Below, piece after piece: positions 1 to 8,006 of a DNA stretch of 36,845 nt (positions are counted from its first letter, which is position 1; each line of letters opens with the position of its first letter). The position numbers were made by a program, and so were the translations under genes. Below the pieces are notes generated by a model. It was not told the DNA's origin and ran no database searches. It worked only from the letters and a program-made list of their open reading frames with translations. This DNA is from Acidocella sp. (lineage in GTDB: Bacteria > Pseudomonadota > Alphaproteobacteria > Acetobacterales > Acetobacteraceae): NCBI GenBank assembly GCA_029077825.1, contig JAQNCT010000022.1, positions 1-36,845 of the forward strand, written 5' to 3'.

Positions 1-1072
1 ACATGCGGCCAATACGCTCTTTATGGTCTTTGGTGGTGTTCATCACGGTGTCAGATGATTTCAACGTACCGGAATACACCCGCACGAAGGTCAGCGTGCC
101 GTATTTATCGTTGATGATCTTGAAGGCCAGACCCGAGAACGGTGCATTCACATCAGCCTTGATGCGGCGGGCATTGGGGTCTTCTTCCTCACCCTCTGGG
201 GCGGCGACCTTAATACCAGGCACGTCAACCGGCGAGGGCAGATAATCAAGCACGGCATCGAGCAAAGGCTGCACGCCCTTGTTCTTGAACGCGGTGCCGC
301 ACAAAACCGGGCGGAACGCACCGGAAATAGCGCCAGCCTTGATGCAGCGCTTCAGGGTCTCAACCGAGACATCGCCCTTGTCGAAATATTCTTCCATGGC
401 GGCGTTATCAACCGACAATGCGGTATCAAGCAGCAACTGGCGGTATTCGGCGACCTGTTCCTTGAGGGCCTCAGGAATTTCCTCATCATGGAATTTCGCG
501 CCCAACTCGCCACCTTCCCAGATGATGGCTTTCATCTCAACCAAGTCCACCACGCCAAGGAAGCCATCTTCTATGCCAATCGGCAATTGCAGCGGCAACG
601 CCACGATATCGAGCTTTTCCTTCAAGGTGGCGAAGGCGCGGAAAAAATCAGCGCCGGTACGGTCCAACTTGTTGATAAAAATGATGCGCGGCACATTATA
701 ACGGTCAGCCAGACGCCAATTGGTCTCAGACTGCGGCTGCACGCCGGCCACACCTTCAATGATGAAAATCGCGCCATCGAGCACGCGCAAGCTGCGGTTC
801 ACTTCGATGTTGAAATCGATATGGCCGGGGGTGTCGATAATGTTAATGCGGTGGTCTTTCCACTCACAAGTCACTGCAGCGGAGGTGATGGTGATGCCGC
901 GCTCACGCTCCTGGTCCATGTAATCGGTGGTGGTGTTGCCATCATGCACCTCGCCAATGCGGTGCGAAACGCCGGTATAGTACAGAATCCGCTCCGTGGT
1001 GGTGGTTTTCCCGGCATCAATATGCGCGGTGATCCCGATATTCCGGATCTTGCCTAAGTCGAAATCAGCCAT
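1..1072 (-). CDS. fusA: Elongation factor G, N-terminal half (cut by window edge)
   Basis: Translation GTPase that drives ribosomal translocation in the cytoplasm. About 357 codons are present of a family length near 690-700, so the C-terminal half lies outside the window. GTPase motifs are clear: G1 AHIDAGKT at residues 16-23, the RGITI switch near 58-62, DTPGH at 80-84 and NKLD at 134-137. The ATG at 1072 is preceded by GGAGG (1078-1082) with 5-nt spacing, which fixes the start. The gene is not preceded by rpsG as in the usual str operon; its upstream neighbour is a divergent DUF1800 gene. Several residues differ from the common bacterial form (NKLDR rather than NKMDR; TTDYM where ATMDWM is usual). 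It may therefore be a second, divergent EF-G paralogue rather than the str-operon copy. EF-G family: certain. Subtype: open. Confidence 0.95.
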   Translation of the reverse strand, partial: MADFDLGKIRNIGITAHIDAGKTTTTERILYYTGVSHRIGEVHDGNTTTDYMDQERERGITITSAAVTCEWKDHRINIIDTPGHIDFNIEVNRSLRVLDGAIFIIEGVAGVQPQSETNWRLADRYNVPRIIFINKLDRTGADFFRAFATLKEKLDIVALPLQLPIGIEDGFLGVVDLVEMKAIIWEGGELGAKFHDEEIPEALKEQVAEYRQLLLDTALSVDNAAMEEYFDKGDVSVETLKRCIKAGAISGAFRPVLCGTAFKNKGVQPLLDAVLDYLPSPVDVPGIKVAAPEGEEEDPNARRIKADVNAPFSGLAFKIINDKYGTLTFVRVYSGTLKSSDTVMNTTKDHKERIGRM

Positions 1073-1170
1073 AAAAGCCTCCACGGGGCACAAAAATACA
1101 AAAGGGTGCAGCGCCACCGTTGGGGTAGCGCATGTCGAGCGGCTTTTGGGGCTTCTGGTTGAGTTTTGCA

Positions 1171-1274
1171 AGTGCTGCGGAGCCGCACCCTAAACAAGTG
1201 CGGCGGAGCCGCATTTCCAACAAGTGCGGCGGAGCTGCACCCCCAATGAGTGCTGCGGAGCCGCACCCTAAACA
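1171..1274. repeat. Four tandem 26-bp palindrome-containing repeats
   Basis: Four contiguous units of exactly 26 bp lie at 1171-1196, 1197-1222, 1223-1248 and 1249-1274. The first and last are identical, and the middle two differ at a few positions. Each unit starts AGTGC and carries a short inverted repeat around a GGA loop; the cleanest is TGCGGC-GGA-GCCGCA in unit 2. Units abut without spacers, so this is a tandem repeat and not CRISPR. It lies in the gap between the divergent EF-G and DUF1800 genes. The function is unknown; it could be an extragenic palindromic repeat or a set of regulator-binding sites. Confidence 0.9.
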
Positions 1275-1360
1275 ATTGCTTAGCCAAGCGGTAAGCCAGC
1301 GGCTGCAAGATGTTGCGCTTTGCAACACGCAAATACAATTGCTTGGGCTATGTCATTCAC

Positions 1361-2716
1361 ATGAACAGAATGGCAGCGCTCGCTGAAATCCGCTTTGGCC
1401 TGGGGCTAACCCCCGGGCAGCCGGGTGAAACTGACCCCAAAAGCGCGTTGAAAGCTCAGCTTCAGGGTTCCGACCCGGCTTTGGCCTCTAACACCTTTGC
1501 CAACCTGCCACGCGGGGTTGATGGGATTGACGCTCTGCGCGACGATGCCGTGACTCGCAAGGCCATGCTGGCCAGCGGCACGCCGCTGAAAGGCAATTTC
1601 AAGCCAAAATCGCGCCAGATGTTCGAGGCCGACGTGGCGGCCCAAATGGGCTGGGCCACTACCACCACCGCCAGCTTCCGCGAGCGGCTGGTGTGGTTCT
1701 GGACCAACCATTTCACCGTCAGCATCTATCAAAACCAAACCGCCGCCCTGGTCGGCCCGATGATCCGCGAGGCGATCCGGCCTTATGTAACTGGCAATTT
1801 TACTGACATGGTGCTGGCCGTGGAGCGCCACCCGGCGATGCTGCGCTATCTGGCCAATGATGCCTCCTTCGGCCCTAATTCGCGCGCTGGCCTGCGCACC
1901 CATCGCGGCTTGAATGAAAACCTGGGGCGTGAGTGCATGGAACTGCACACGGTGGGGCTAAAAGCGGGTTACAGCCAAGCTGATGTGACCAGCATGGCCA
2001 ACATCCTTACGGGTTGGTCAACCGCCCCCAGCAGCCAAACCGGCGACCCCACCGGCTTTATCTATCGCCCGTTTGCGCATGAACCAGGGGCGCAAACCGT
2101 GATGGGCCAAACCTATACGGGCGGCGAGGAAGCCGGCATCGCGGCCCTCACCTATCTCTCTAAATACCCCACCACCTATGATCTCATCGCCGGCAAACTC
2201 GCCACGCATTTTATATCTGACAATCCAGCACCGCTGGATATTGCCCATTTGGCAGGCATATTGCGCGAAACCGGCGGCGACCTTGGTGCCGTATCGGCTG
2301 CGCTGGTGGATTTACCCGCCGCATGGCAGCCCCTGACTAAGCTGAAAACGCCGCTGGAATATATTGTCTCAACCATCCGCGCCGCACCACCGCCGCCTAA
2401 GCAACCGCCGGTGAATTACGTCGGTGTTGCTGCCCAGCTTGGCCAGCCGATCTGGGGCGCACCCTTACCGAATGGCTGGCCCGATGTGGCCGCCAACTGG
2501 GATGGCAGCGATGCTTTACTTGCCCGCATCAACTGGGCGTTTGGTTATTCTGGCCGCTTTGAAGCTGGTGCAGATGGGGTGCAACCAGCCGACATCGCCG
2601 CCTCCTCGCTTGGCCCCTTGCTCAAACCCGCCACCAACAATGCCATGGCGTTAGCCGGTTCGCGGCGGGAAGCTGTGACTTTGCTATTTGCCTCACCCGA
2701 ATTTCAGCGGAGATAA
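1361..2716 (+). CDS. DUF1800 family protein
   Basis: About 451 residues, the usual size for DUF1800 proteins. The N-terminus has the family's RFGLG motif (residues about 9-13 from this start), followed by the conserved WFWTNHFTVS segment and the ENLGRECMELHTVGL region typical of the family. The function is not established. These proteins are commonly encoded next to a DUF1501 protein, as here (3 bp between stop and start), and the pair is usually taken to act outside the cytoplasm. Start choice: reading is open from ATG 1310, but ATG 1361 or 1370 places RFGLG near the N-terminus as in relatives. None of these has a strong ribosome-binding site, so the exact start is uncertain. The family assignment is firm. 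Confidence 0.85.
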   Translation: MNRMAALAEIRFGLGLTPGQPGETDPKSALKAQLQGSDPALASNTFANLPRGVDGIDALRDDAVTRKAMLASGTPLKGNFKPKSRQMFEADVAAQMGWATTTTASFRERLVWFWTNHFTVSIYQNQTAALVGPMIREAIRPYVTGNFTDMVLAVERHPAMLRYLANDASFGPNSRAGLRTHRGLNENLGRECMELHTVGLKAGYSQADVTSMANILTGWSTAPSSQTGDPTGFIYRPFAHEPGAQTVMGQTYTGGEEAGIAALTYLSKYPTTYDLIAGKLATHFISDNPAPLDIAHLAGILRETGGDLGAVSAALVDLPAAWQPLTKLKTPLEYIVSTIRAAPPPPKQPPVNYVGVAAQLGQPIWGAPLPNGWPDVAANWDGSDALLARINWAFGYSGRFEAGADGVQPADIAASSLGPLLKPATNNAMALAGSRREAVTLLFASPEFQRR

Positions 2717-2719
2717 TCC

Positions 2720-3925
2720 ATGGCCTTCACAATTTCCCGCCGTGCGACACTTCTCGGCCTTTCCGCCATCGCCTCCACTTCACGGGTCAGGCTGGCGCTG
2801 GCAAACGCGCCCACCGACCAGCGCTTGGTGGTGGTCCTGCTGCGCGGCGCGCTGGATGGCATGTCCTCGGTGGTGCCGTATGGCGATGCAAACCTCAGCA
2901 GCCTGCGCCCGGAATTGATACCGCCAGCACCGGGGCAAAGCGGCGGCGTCTATGATTTGGGCGGATTTTTCGGTCTGAATCCAGCGCTGCCGAATATTTA
3001 TGCCATGTACCAAGCAGGTGAGGCGTTGCCGGTACATGCCGTGGCCGGCCCTTACCGCACCCGCAGCCATTTTGAAGCACAGGATTTACTCCAGCTTGGC
3101 ACTGAAAACACCGGAATCACCTCAGGCTGGCTGAACCGCGTGCTGGCTGAACTGCCGGCCCGCACCTCCGCCACCGAGCTTGGCTTGTCGGTTGGCATTG
3201 GCACGCCTTTACTATTGCAAGGCCCGGTACGCATTGGCTCCTACGCGCCCGACCATTTTACCACCCCCTCGCCTGACCTTTACGCCCGCATTGCAGCCCT
3301 TAACGCCACTGACCCTTTGATGGGACCGGCAATTGCCAACGGCCTGCGCAGCCAGAGTTTCGATGCCAGCATCATGAGTGATGACCCTGACACAAGCCCA
3401 GGCGGTGCGAAGCTGGGCGGCAATTTCGCAGCCTTGGCGAGTCAAACTGGCAGACTACTGGCCGCCACCGATGGCCCGCGCATTGCGGCCTTCCAGCTGG
3501 AAGGTTGGGATACCCATGGCAACCAGATGAACGGATTGAAAACACCGCTCGGCGGCCTGGACACGGGCCTCATGGCGTTGAAAAACGCAACTGGTTCGCA
3601 TTGGAACAAAACCATGGTGCTGGTGATGACCGAATTTGGCCGCACCGCTGCCATGAACGGCACCAAAGGAACCGACCACGGCACTGCCACCGCCGCCTTC
3701 ATCCTCGGCGGCAATGTTAATGGCGGCAAGGTGCTGGCCACCTGGCCGGGGCTGTCGCGCAGCCAGCTATTTGAAAACCGCGACCTGGCGCCGACCCTGG
3801 ACATCCGCTCCGTTGCCAAGGGGGCACTGGCGGCCCACCTGGGCCTTGATGGCGCCGCACTGGCACGGGTTTTCCCTGGCAGCGCGCAGGCAGCCCCATT
3901 GCTTGGATTAACCCGCACCGTTTAA
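2720..3925 (+). CDS. DUF1501 family secreted protein (Tat-type signal)
   Basis: 401 residues. The N-terminus SRRATLLGLS followed by a hydrophobic stretch looks like a twin-arginine export signal, so the protein is probably folded before export. The body has the DUF1501 hallmarks: VVVLLRGALDGMSSVVPYGD at about 35-55, the HAVAGPYRTRSHFEAQD segment near 110, the QLEGWDTHGNQM motif and VLVMTEFGRTA toward the C-terminus. These resemble metal-binding elements of the alkaline-phosphatase/sulfatase-like fold, but no substrate is known. GGAG at 2709-2712 precedes the ATG with 7-nt spacing. It follows the DUF1800 gene by 3 bp and is almost certainly co-transcribed with it. Confidence 0.88.
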   Translation: MAFTISRRATLLGLSAIASTSRVRLALANAPTDQRLVVVLLRGALDGMSSVVPYGDANLSSLRPELIPPAPGQSGGVYDLGGFFGLNPALPNIYAMYQAGEALPVHAVAGPYRTRSHFEAQDLLQLGTENTGITSGWLNRVLAELPARTSATELGLSVGIGTPLLLQGPVRIGSYAPDHFTTPSPDLYARIAALNATDPLMGPAIANGLRSQSFDASIMSDDPDTSPGGAKLGGNFAALASQTGRLLAATDGPRIAAFQLEGWDTHGNQMNGLKTPLGGLDTGLMALKNATGSHWNKTMVLVMTEFGRTAAMNGTKGTDHGTATAAFILGGNVNGGKVLATWPGLSRSQLFENRDLAPTLDIRSVAKGALAAHLGLDGAALARVFPGSAQAAPLLGLTRTV

Positions 3926-3955
3926 TAGCAGGGGCAACCTTCCAAGGACCTTGCC

Positions 3956-4624
3956 GTGCTGAGATTCCGCCTGCTTCGTATCATCACGGCCCGCCCGCGC
4001 CTGTTCATCGGCTATGGGCTGGGGCTGCTCAGCTTTTTTGTTTTAACCCCGGTTAACCCGCTGGCCATTCGCGGCGTGCTGGCCTGGGACATTGGCAGCG
4101 CCATGTTCCTGCTTCTCACCGCGCAGCTGTTCATCCGCGCTGACCATACCAACATCAGCTACCAAGCGGCCCGCCAGGAGGAAGGTGAGTGGAGCGTGTT
4201 TGCCCTCACCTTGGTTGGCGCCGTGATGAGTTTTGCCGCGATTTTTTTATTCTCAAATTCGGCTATGAACCATAAAGCGCACACGGGTGCTTATCTGGCG
4301 TTCGTGATCACGACGCTGATACTGTCGTGGCTGACCACGCATGTCTCTTTCGCCTACCGCTACGCGCATGAATATTATTCGCTAAAGCGTGGCCAGCTTC
4401 CCGGCGAATTTGAGCGTGGTGTGGTGTTCCCTGCTGAGGATAATCCGGATTATCTGGACTTTATTTACTTCTCATTTGTCCTTGGCATGACATTCCAAGT
4501 CTCGGACACCAACCTCACTTCAAAAAAATTCCGGCGGATGGCCACTGTGCATGGAATCATCGGGTTTTTATTCAACACGGTGATCCTGGCGCTGTCGGTC
4601 AATATCGCCGCTTCATTACTGTAA
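3956..4624 (+). CDS. DUF1345 family inner-membrane protein
   Basis: 222 residues beginning at a GTG codon, preceded by AAGGA in the 13 bases upstream, which supports this start. The protein is very hydrophobic, with about five predicted transmembrane segments (near residues 18-38, 44-64, 80-105, 115-140 and 195-220). The C-terminal half carries the conserved stretch DYLDFIYFSFVLGMTFQVSD that marks DUF1345. The function is unknown. It follows the DUF1501 gene by 30 bp and may belong to the same transcript. It is convergent with livF, with only 5 bp between the two stops, and I see no separate terminator there. Confidence 0.8.
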   Translation: MLRFRLLRIITARPRLFIGYGLGLLSFFVLTPVNPLAIRGVLAWDIGSAMFLLLTAQLFIRADHTNISYQAARQEEGEWSVFALTLVGAVMSFAAIFLFSNSAMNHKAHTGAYLAFVITTLILSWLTTHVSFAYRYAHEYYSLKRGQLPGEFERGVVFPAEDNPDYLDFIYFSFVLGMTFQVSDTNLTSKKFRRMATVHGIIGFLFNTVILALSVNIAASLL

Positions 4625-4629
4625 CCCGG

Positions 4630-5337
4630 TTAAGCGTGCGAAATTCCCGCTAATGATTCCATTCGCTCGCGGTCAGAATCCAAATCCGCCGCGGTGCCAT
4701 CGTACACAATCTCGCCATCACTCAGCACATAGGCGCGGTCTGCCAGTTGCAGCGCCAGGAAGACGTTTTGCTCAACCAGTAGCACGGCGATACCCTCGTC
4801 TTTCATTTTGCCGACCGTGCGCATCACCTCCTGCACAATCACCGGCGCCAAACCCTGGCTTGGTTCATCGAGGATCAGAAACTTCGGGTTCAACAGCAAA
4901 GCCCGTGCAATCGATAGCATTTCCTGCTCACCGCCGGATAGTTTGCCACCTTTGCTGGCGCGCCGCTCATCCAGGCGCGGAAATAGTTTATACACGGTGT
5001 CAATCTGCCATTTACCCTTGGTGACCGGCGGCACCAGCAGATTTTCATGCACCGTTAAATGCCCGAAAATTTTCCGCCCTTCCGGCACATACCCAACGCC
5101 CGACTGCGCAATCCGGTACGGCGCCCATTTGGTGGTGTTCTTGCCGAATATATTGATGCTGCCTTCACGCGGCGGTGTGAGGCCCATGATTGAGCGCATC
5201 GTGGTGGTTTTGCCAGCCCCGTTGCGACCCAGCAGCGCCACCAATTCACCCTCACGCACCTCCATGGAAACACCATGCAGAATATGGCTTTTGCCGTAGT
5301 AAGTATGAATATTTTCGGCCTGGAATACCACGCTCAT
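4630..5337 (-). CDS. livF: Branched-chain amino acid-type ABC transporter ATPase (LivF)
   Basis: 235 residues, one of the two cytoplasmic ATPases of a LivFGHMJ-type importer. Walker A is GRNGAGKTTT (residues about 37-46), the ABC signature is LSGGEQEML, and Walker B is FLILDEPSQGL, whose SQGLAP context is typical of LivF. The length fits the family. The start codon overlaps the livG stop by 4 bp (ATGA at 5334-5337), so the two are translationally coupled. It is the last gene of the operon reading leftward from 9269. The substrate cannot be told from the ATPase: leucine-type, urea and aromatic-compound importers share it. Confidence 0.93.
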   Translation of the reverse strand: MSVVFQAENIHTYYGKSHILHGVSMEVREGELVALLGRNGAGKTTTMRSIMGLTPPREGSINIFGKNTTKWAPYRIAQSGVGYVPEGRKIFGHLTVHENLLVPPVTKGKWQIDTVYKLFPRLDERRASKGGKLSGGEQEMLSIARALLLNPKFLILDEPSQGLAPVIVQEVMRTVGKMKDEGIAVLLVEQNVFLALQLADRAYVLSDGEIVYDGTAADLDSDRERMESLAGISHA

Positions 5338-6083
5338 GCTGCTTGCCCCAAATACGCTGCCTGCACCCGCGGGTTGTCGGCAATCTCTCGTGCATTACCC
5401 TCCGCCAGCATTGTGCCGTTATCCAGCACGGTTATGCGGTCAGCCACGCCAAATACAATATTCATGTCATGTTCAATGAACAGCATGGTTATTTTTTGCT
5501 CTTTGTTTAAGCTACGGATCAACCCGGTCATGTGGTTGGTTTCTTCATCACCCATCCCGGCAGTTGGCTCATCAAGCAGTAACAATTTTGGGTGCCGTGA
5601 CAGTGCTATGCCTACCTCCACCACCCGCTGATCACCGTGGCTCATCTCGCCGGCAATTTTATCAGCCTTGTGAGAGATTTTCACAATCTCCATCAATTCC
5701 TCGACCCTGGCATTCACCCTCGCGCGCATTGCGGCGTTAACCCATGGCCGCAGGCTAATGCCCATTGCGACTTCAACAGCGACACGGATATTTTCATACA
5801 CGGTCAAATCCAGAAAAATCTCGGTGATCTGAAAGGTACGAATAATACCTTTTTTCACCAGCACCGCCGGGTTCACGGCGGTAATCGGCTCACCGTCAAA
5901 AACAATGTTGCCATCACTTGGCGGAAAAAAACCGCTGATCAAATTAAACAAAGTGGTTTTGCCAGCACCATTCGGCCCGATCACCGCCCGCAACTCTCCA
6001 GGCTCCACCGAGAGAGAGATATTATTCAGCGCCGTGACCGCACCAAACCGGCGCGAGACGTTTTGCAGGGTCAATAAGCTCAT
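5334..6083 (-). CDS. livG: Branched-chain amino acid-type ABC transporter ATPase (LivG)
   Basis: 249 residues, the partner ATPase of LivF. Walker A GPNGAGKTTLFN is at about 36-47. The signature is MSHGDQRVVE, the variant usual in LivG instead of LSGGQ. Walker B is LLLLDEPTAGM, followed by the H-loop in FIEHDMNIVF. The C-terminal sequence NPRVQAAYLG is a LivG hallmark. It overlaps livF and livM by 4 bp at each end (ATGA), indicating a tightly coupled operon. Family assignment is secure; the transported substrate is unknown. Confidence 0.93.
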   Translation of the reverse strand: MSLLTLQNVSRRFGAVTALNNISLSVEPGELRAVIGPNGAGKTTLFNLISGFFPPSDGNIVFDGEPITAVNPAVLVKKGIIRTFQITEIFLDLTVYENIRVAVEVAMGISLRPWVNAAMRARVNARVEELMEIVKISHKADKIAGEMSHGDQRVVEVGIALSRHPKLLLLDEPTAGMGDEETNHMTGLIRSLNKEQKITMLFIEHDMNIVFGVADRITVLDNGTMLAEGNAREIADNPRVQAAYLGQAA

Positions 6084-7072
6084 GTGCGGCTCCTCTTGCG
6101 GAAAAAGCCCATGACACCGAGCGGAAAGAAAATAACTGACAAAACAAAGATCAACCCAATCACCGTCATCCAGTTCTGCGTGATCGAGCTTATATAATCC
6201 TGCACCAACACGAAAATAAACGCACCAATAAGCGGCCCCCAGAAATTACGCATCCCGCCCAGAACACAAATAATCAGCAAATTACCAGACAGCGTATAAC
6301 GAAGATTGTCGGGCGAGGTGAAATTATCGAGCAACGCATCTAAACTACCCGCAAGTGCTACAATAAATCCTGAAATGGCAAACGAAATGGCAATATATAC
6401 GTCCACCCGAATCCCCAGAAATGTCAGCCGCTTTTGGTTCTCACGGATGGCCACAAACAAATGCCCAAGTGGGGAATTTAAAATAGTCCAGAGCAATAAC
6501 GCGCCGCCACCAAAGCAAACGAGCACCAGATAATAAAACTGGGTTGAGTGCAGCTCTAGAGTGTAGCCCGGGAAGTGAATTGGTTGGCGGGAAAACCCGG
6601 TTAAACCATCCTCACCACCGGTAAAAGAATTCCAGCGCACCGCGATAAAGTAAAACATCTGGCCGATGGCAATGGTAATCATCGAAAAATAAATGCCGCG
6701 CCGGCGCACCGCAATCGGCCCCAGCAGCGTTGCCGCCGCACCACCAATCAGCGTGCCCACAACAATCGCCAGCAGGGTTGAGTGTGTGTAATTCGCCAGC
6801 ATCAGGCCGGTGCCGTAAGACCCCAAGCCGAAATATGCCGCATGACCAAATGACAAGCCGCCGGTAAAACCAAGCAATAAATTCAAACCCATGGCCGCCA
6901 GAGCGAATATTAGCACCCGCGAGGCGAGGTCAGTATAGCCGCCAAGCAATGGCAACCAGAGCGGCACTGTCAGCAAAGCGATGCCCAAAACCAACAGCGG
7001 CAAACGTTGTTGCATGTTGGATTTTGCTGGTACCGCGGTTTCACCAGGTATTGTTGAAGCTTGCGTATTCAT
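6080..7072 (-). CDS. livM: Branched-chain amino acid-type ABC transporter permease (LivM)
   Basis: 330 residues with a short polar N-terminus and about eight to ten hydrophobic segments, consistent with an inner-membrane permease. LivM-type motifs include LNLLLGFTGGLSFGHAAYFGLGSY (about 63-86) and the cytoplasmic loop AIRENQKRLTFLGIRV, which contacts the ATPases. It pairs with LivH to form the translocation path. The start overlaps the livH stop in an ATGA (7069-7072). The length is within the family range. Confidence 0.92.
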   Translation of the reverse strand: MNTQASTIPGETAVPAKSNMQQRLPLLVLGIALLTVPLWLPLLGGYTDLASRVLIFALAAMGLNLLLGFTGGLSFGHAAYFGLGSYGTGLMLANYTHSTLLAIVVGTLIGGAAATLLGPIAVRRRGIYFSMITIAIGQMFYFIAVRWNSFTGGEDGLTGFSRQPIHFPGYTLELHSTQFYYLVLVCFGGGALLLWTILNSPLGHLFVAIRENQKRLTFLGIRVDVYIAISFAISGFIVALAGSLDALLDNFTSPDNLRYTLSGNLLIICVLGGMRNFWGPLIGAFIFVLVQDYISSITQNWMTVIGLIFVLSVIFFPLGVMGFFRKRSRT

Positions 7073-7950
7073 TCCAGCAACCCTTCCTGGCCAAACAAAC
7101 CTCGCGGCCGGGCGACCAGCATAATCCCCATAATCACATATATAATTACCTCGGTAGCCGCCGGATAAACCGCCGCCGTGACACCACTGGCCACCCCGAT
7201 GATCAAACCACCCACCAAGCTACCCAGCAAACTACCAACGCCGCCCACCACAATGGCAACAAAACTTGGCATGATTAATTGATCACCCATTGTGGGTGTG
7301 AGGCCAATTTGTCCAGCCGCCAAAATTCCAGCAAGGCCCGCGAACATAATACCAAGCACAAAATTGGCTGAGCGTAACAAATAAATATTCACCCCGACTG
7401 CCGCAATCGTTTCAAGGTCTGAGTTGCCAGCGCGGATGCGGATACCCAACCGGGTAAAGCGCAAAATGGCAAACAACCCGGTGGTTGAAATAATCGCAAG
7501 TGCCACAACGAACAACCGATAGCCGGTGAGGAAAAAATACACCTGGCTCAAGGGTTGATTTAAAAAATCTGGGATTGCCAAAGGCACACCCTGCGCCCCC
7601 CAGATGGTACGCAATAAATCCTGAATGATCAGCGCCAAACCAAATGTCGCCAGCAACGAATACAACGGGTCACGCAAATACAGCCGCCGTACAATCAATT
7701 GCTCAACAACATAGCCAACACCGCCCGCCAGTATCGGCGCAATAATCAGTGCCCCCCAGAACCCGACATAGGGCACCAGCGTGTAAGCAAAATACGCCGC
7801 CATCGCCATGAAGCCGCCATGAGCGAAATTGATCACCCCATTGAGGCCCAATATCAGCGATAGTCCAACCGCCATCAACGCATAGAATGCGCCCTGGATC
7901 AGCCCATTAAAGGCGTTGAATAAAATAATCAGCACGACCGGCATCTCCAC
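7069..7950 (-). CDS. livH: Branched-chain amino acid-type ABC transporter permease (LivH)
   Basis: 293 residues, highly hydrophobic, with the LivH signature LGLNGVINFAHGGFMAMAAY (about 33-52) and VGGVGSLLGSLVGGLIIG near the C-terminus. It forms the membrane channel with LivM. The longest start is GTG 7950; an ATG lies two codons later at 7944. The GGCGGA that could serve as ribosome-binding site for GTG 7950 is inside the 3-prime arm of the hairpin at 7956-7983, so the hairpin may also limit translation. It is separated from the upstream binding-protein gene by 56 bp. Confidence 0.92.
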   Translation of the reverse strand: MEMPVVLIILFNAFNGLIQGAFYALMAVGLSLILGLNGVINFAHGGFMAMAAYFAYTLVPYVGFWGALIIAPILAGGVGYVVEQLIVRRLYLRDPLYSLLATFGLALIIQDLLRTIWGAQGVPLAIPDFLNQPLSQVYFFLTGYRLFVVALAIISTTGLFAILRFTRLGIRIRAGNSDLETIAAVGVNIYLLRSANFVLGIMFAGLAGILAAGQIGLTPTMGDQLIMPSFVAIVVGGVGSLLGSLVGGLIIGVASGVTAAVYPAATEVIIYVIMGIMLVARPRGLFGQEGLLE

Positions 7951-7955
7951 TTAAA

Positions 7956-7983
7956 AATTCCGCCGCACAAAGGCGGCGGAATT
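7956..7983 (-). terminator. Terminator-like hairpin between binding-protein gene and livH
   Basis: An 11-bp perfect stem pairs 7956-7966 with 7973-7983 (arm AATTCCGCCGC) around a 6-nt loop. Reading on the minus strand, the second arm runs into a five-T tract, the form of an intrinsic terminator. It lies just after the stop of the binding-protein gene and before livH. It may let most transcripts stop after the binding protein, giving excess binding protein over permease. Confidence 0.7.
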
Positions 7984-8006
7984 GTCTCATCGTAATATGT
8001 ACAGCC

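Noticed and set aside
1171-1274. CRISPR-like array
   Set aside because: The 26-bp units abut directly with no spacers, and no cas genes are present.
1054-1338. Minus-strand reading frames of 87-94 codons across the tandem repeats
   Set aside because: They are made by translating the repeats themselves (repeated Leu/Arg/Ser/Ala/Gly strings) and overlap the EF-G start.
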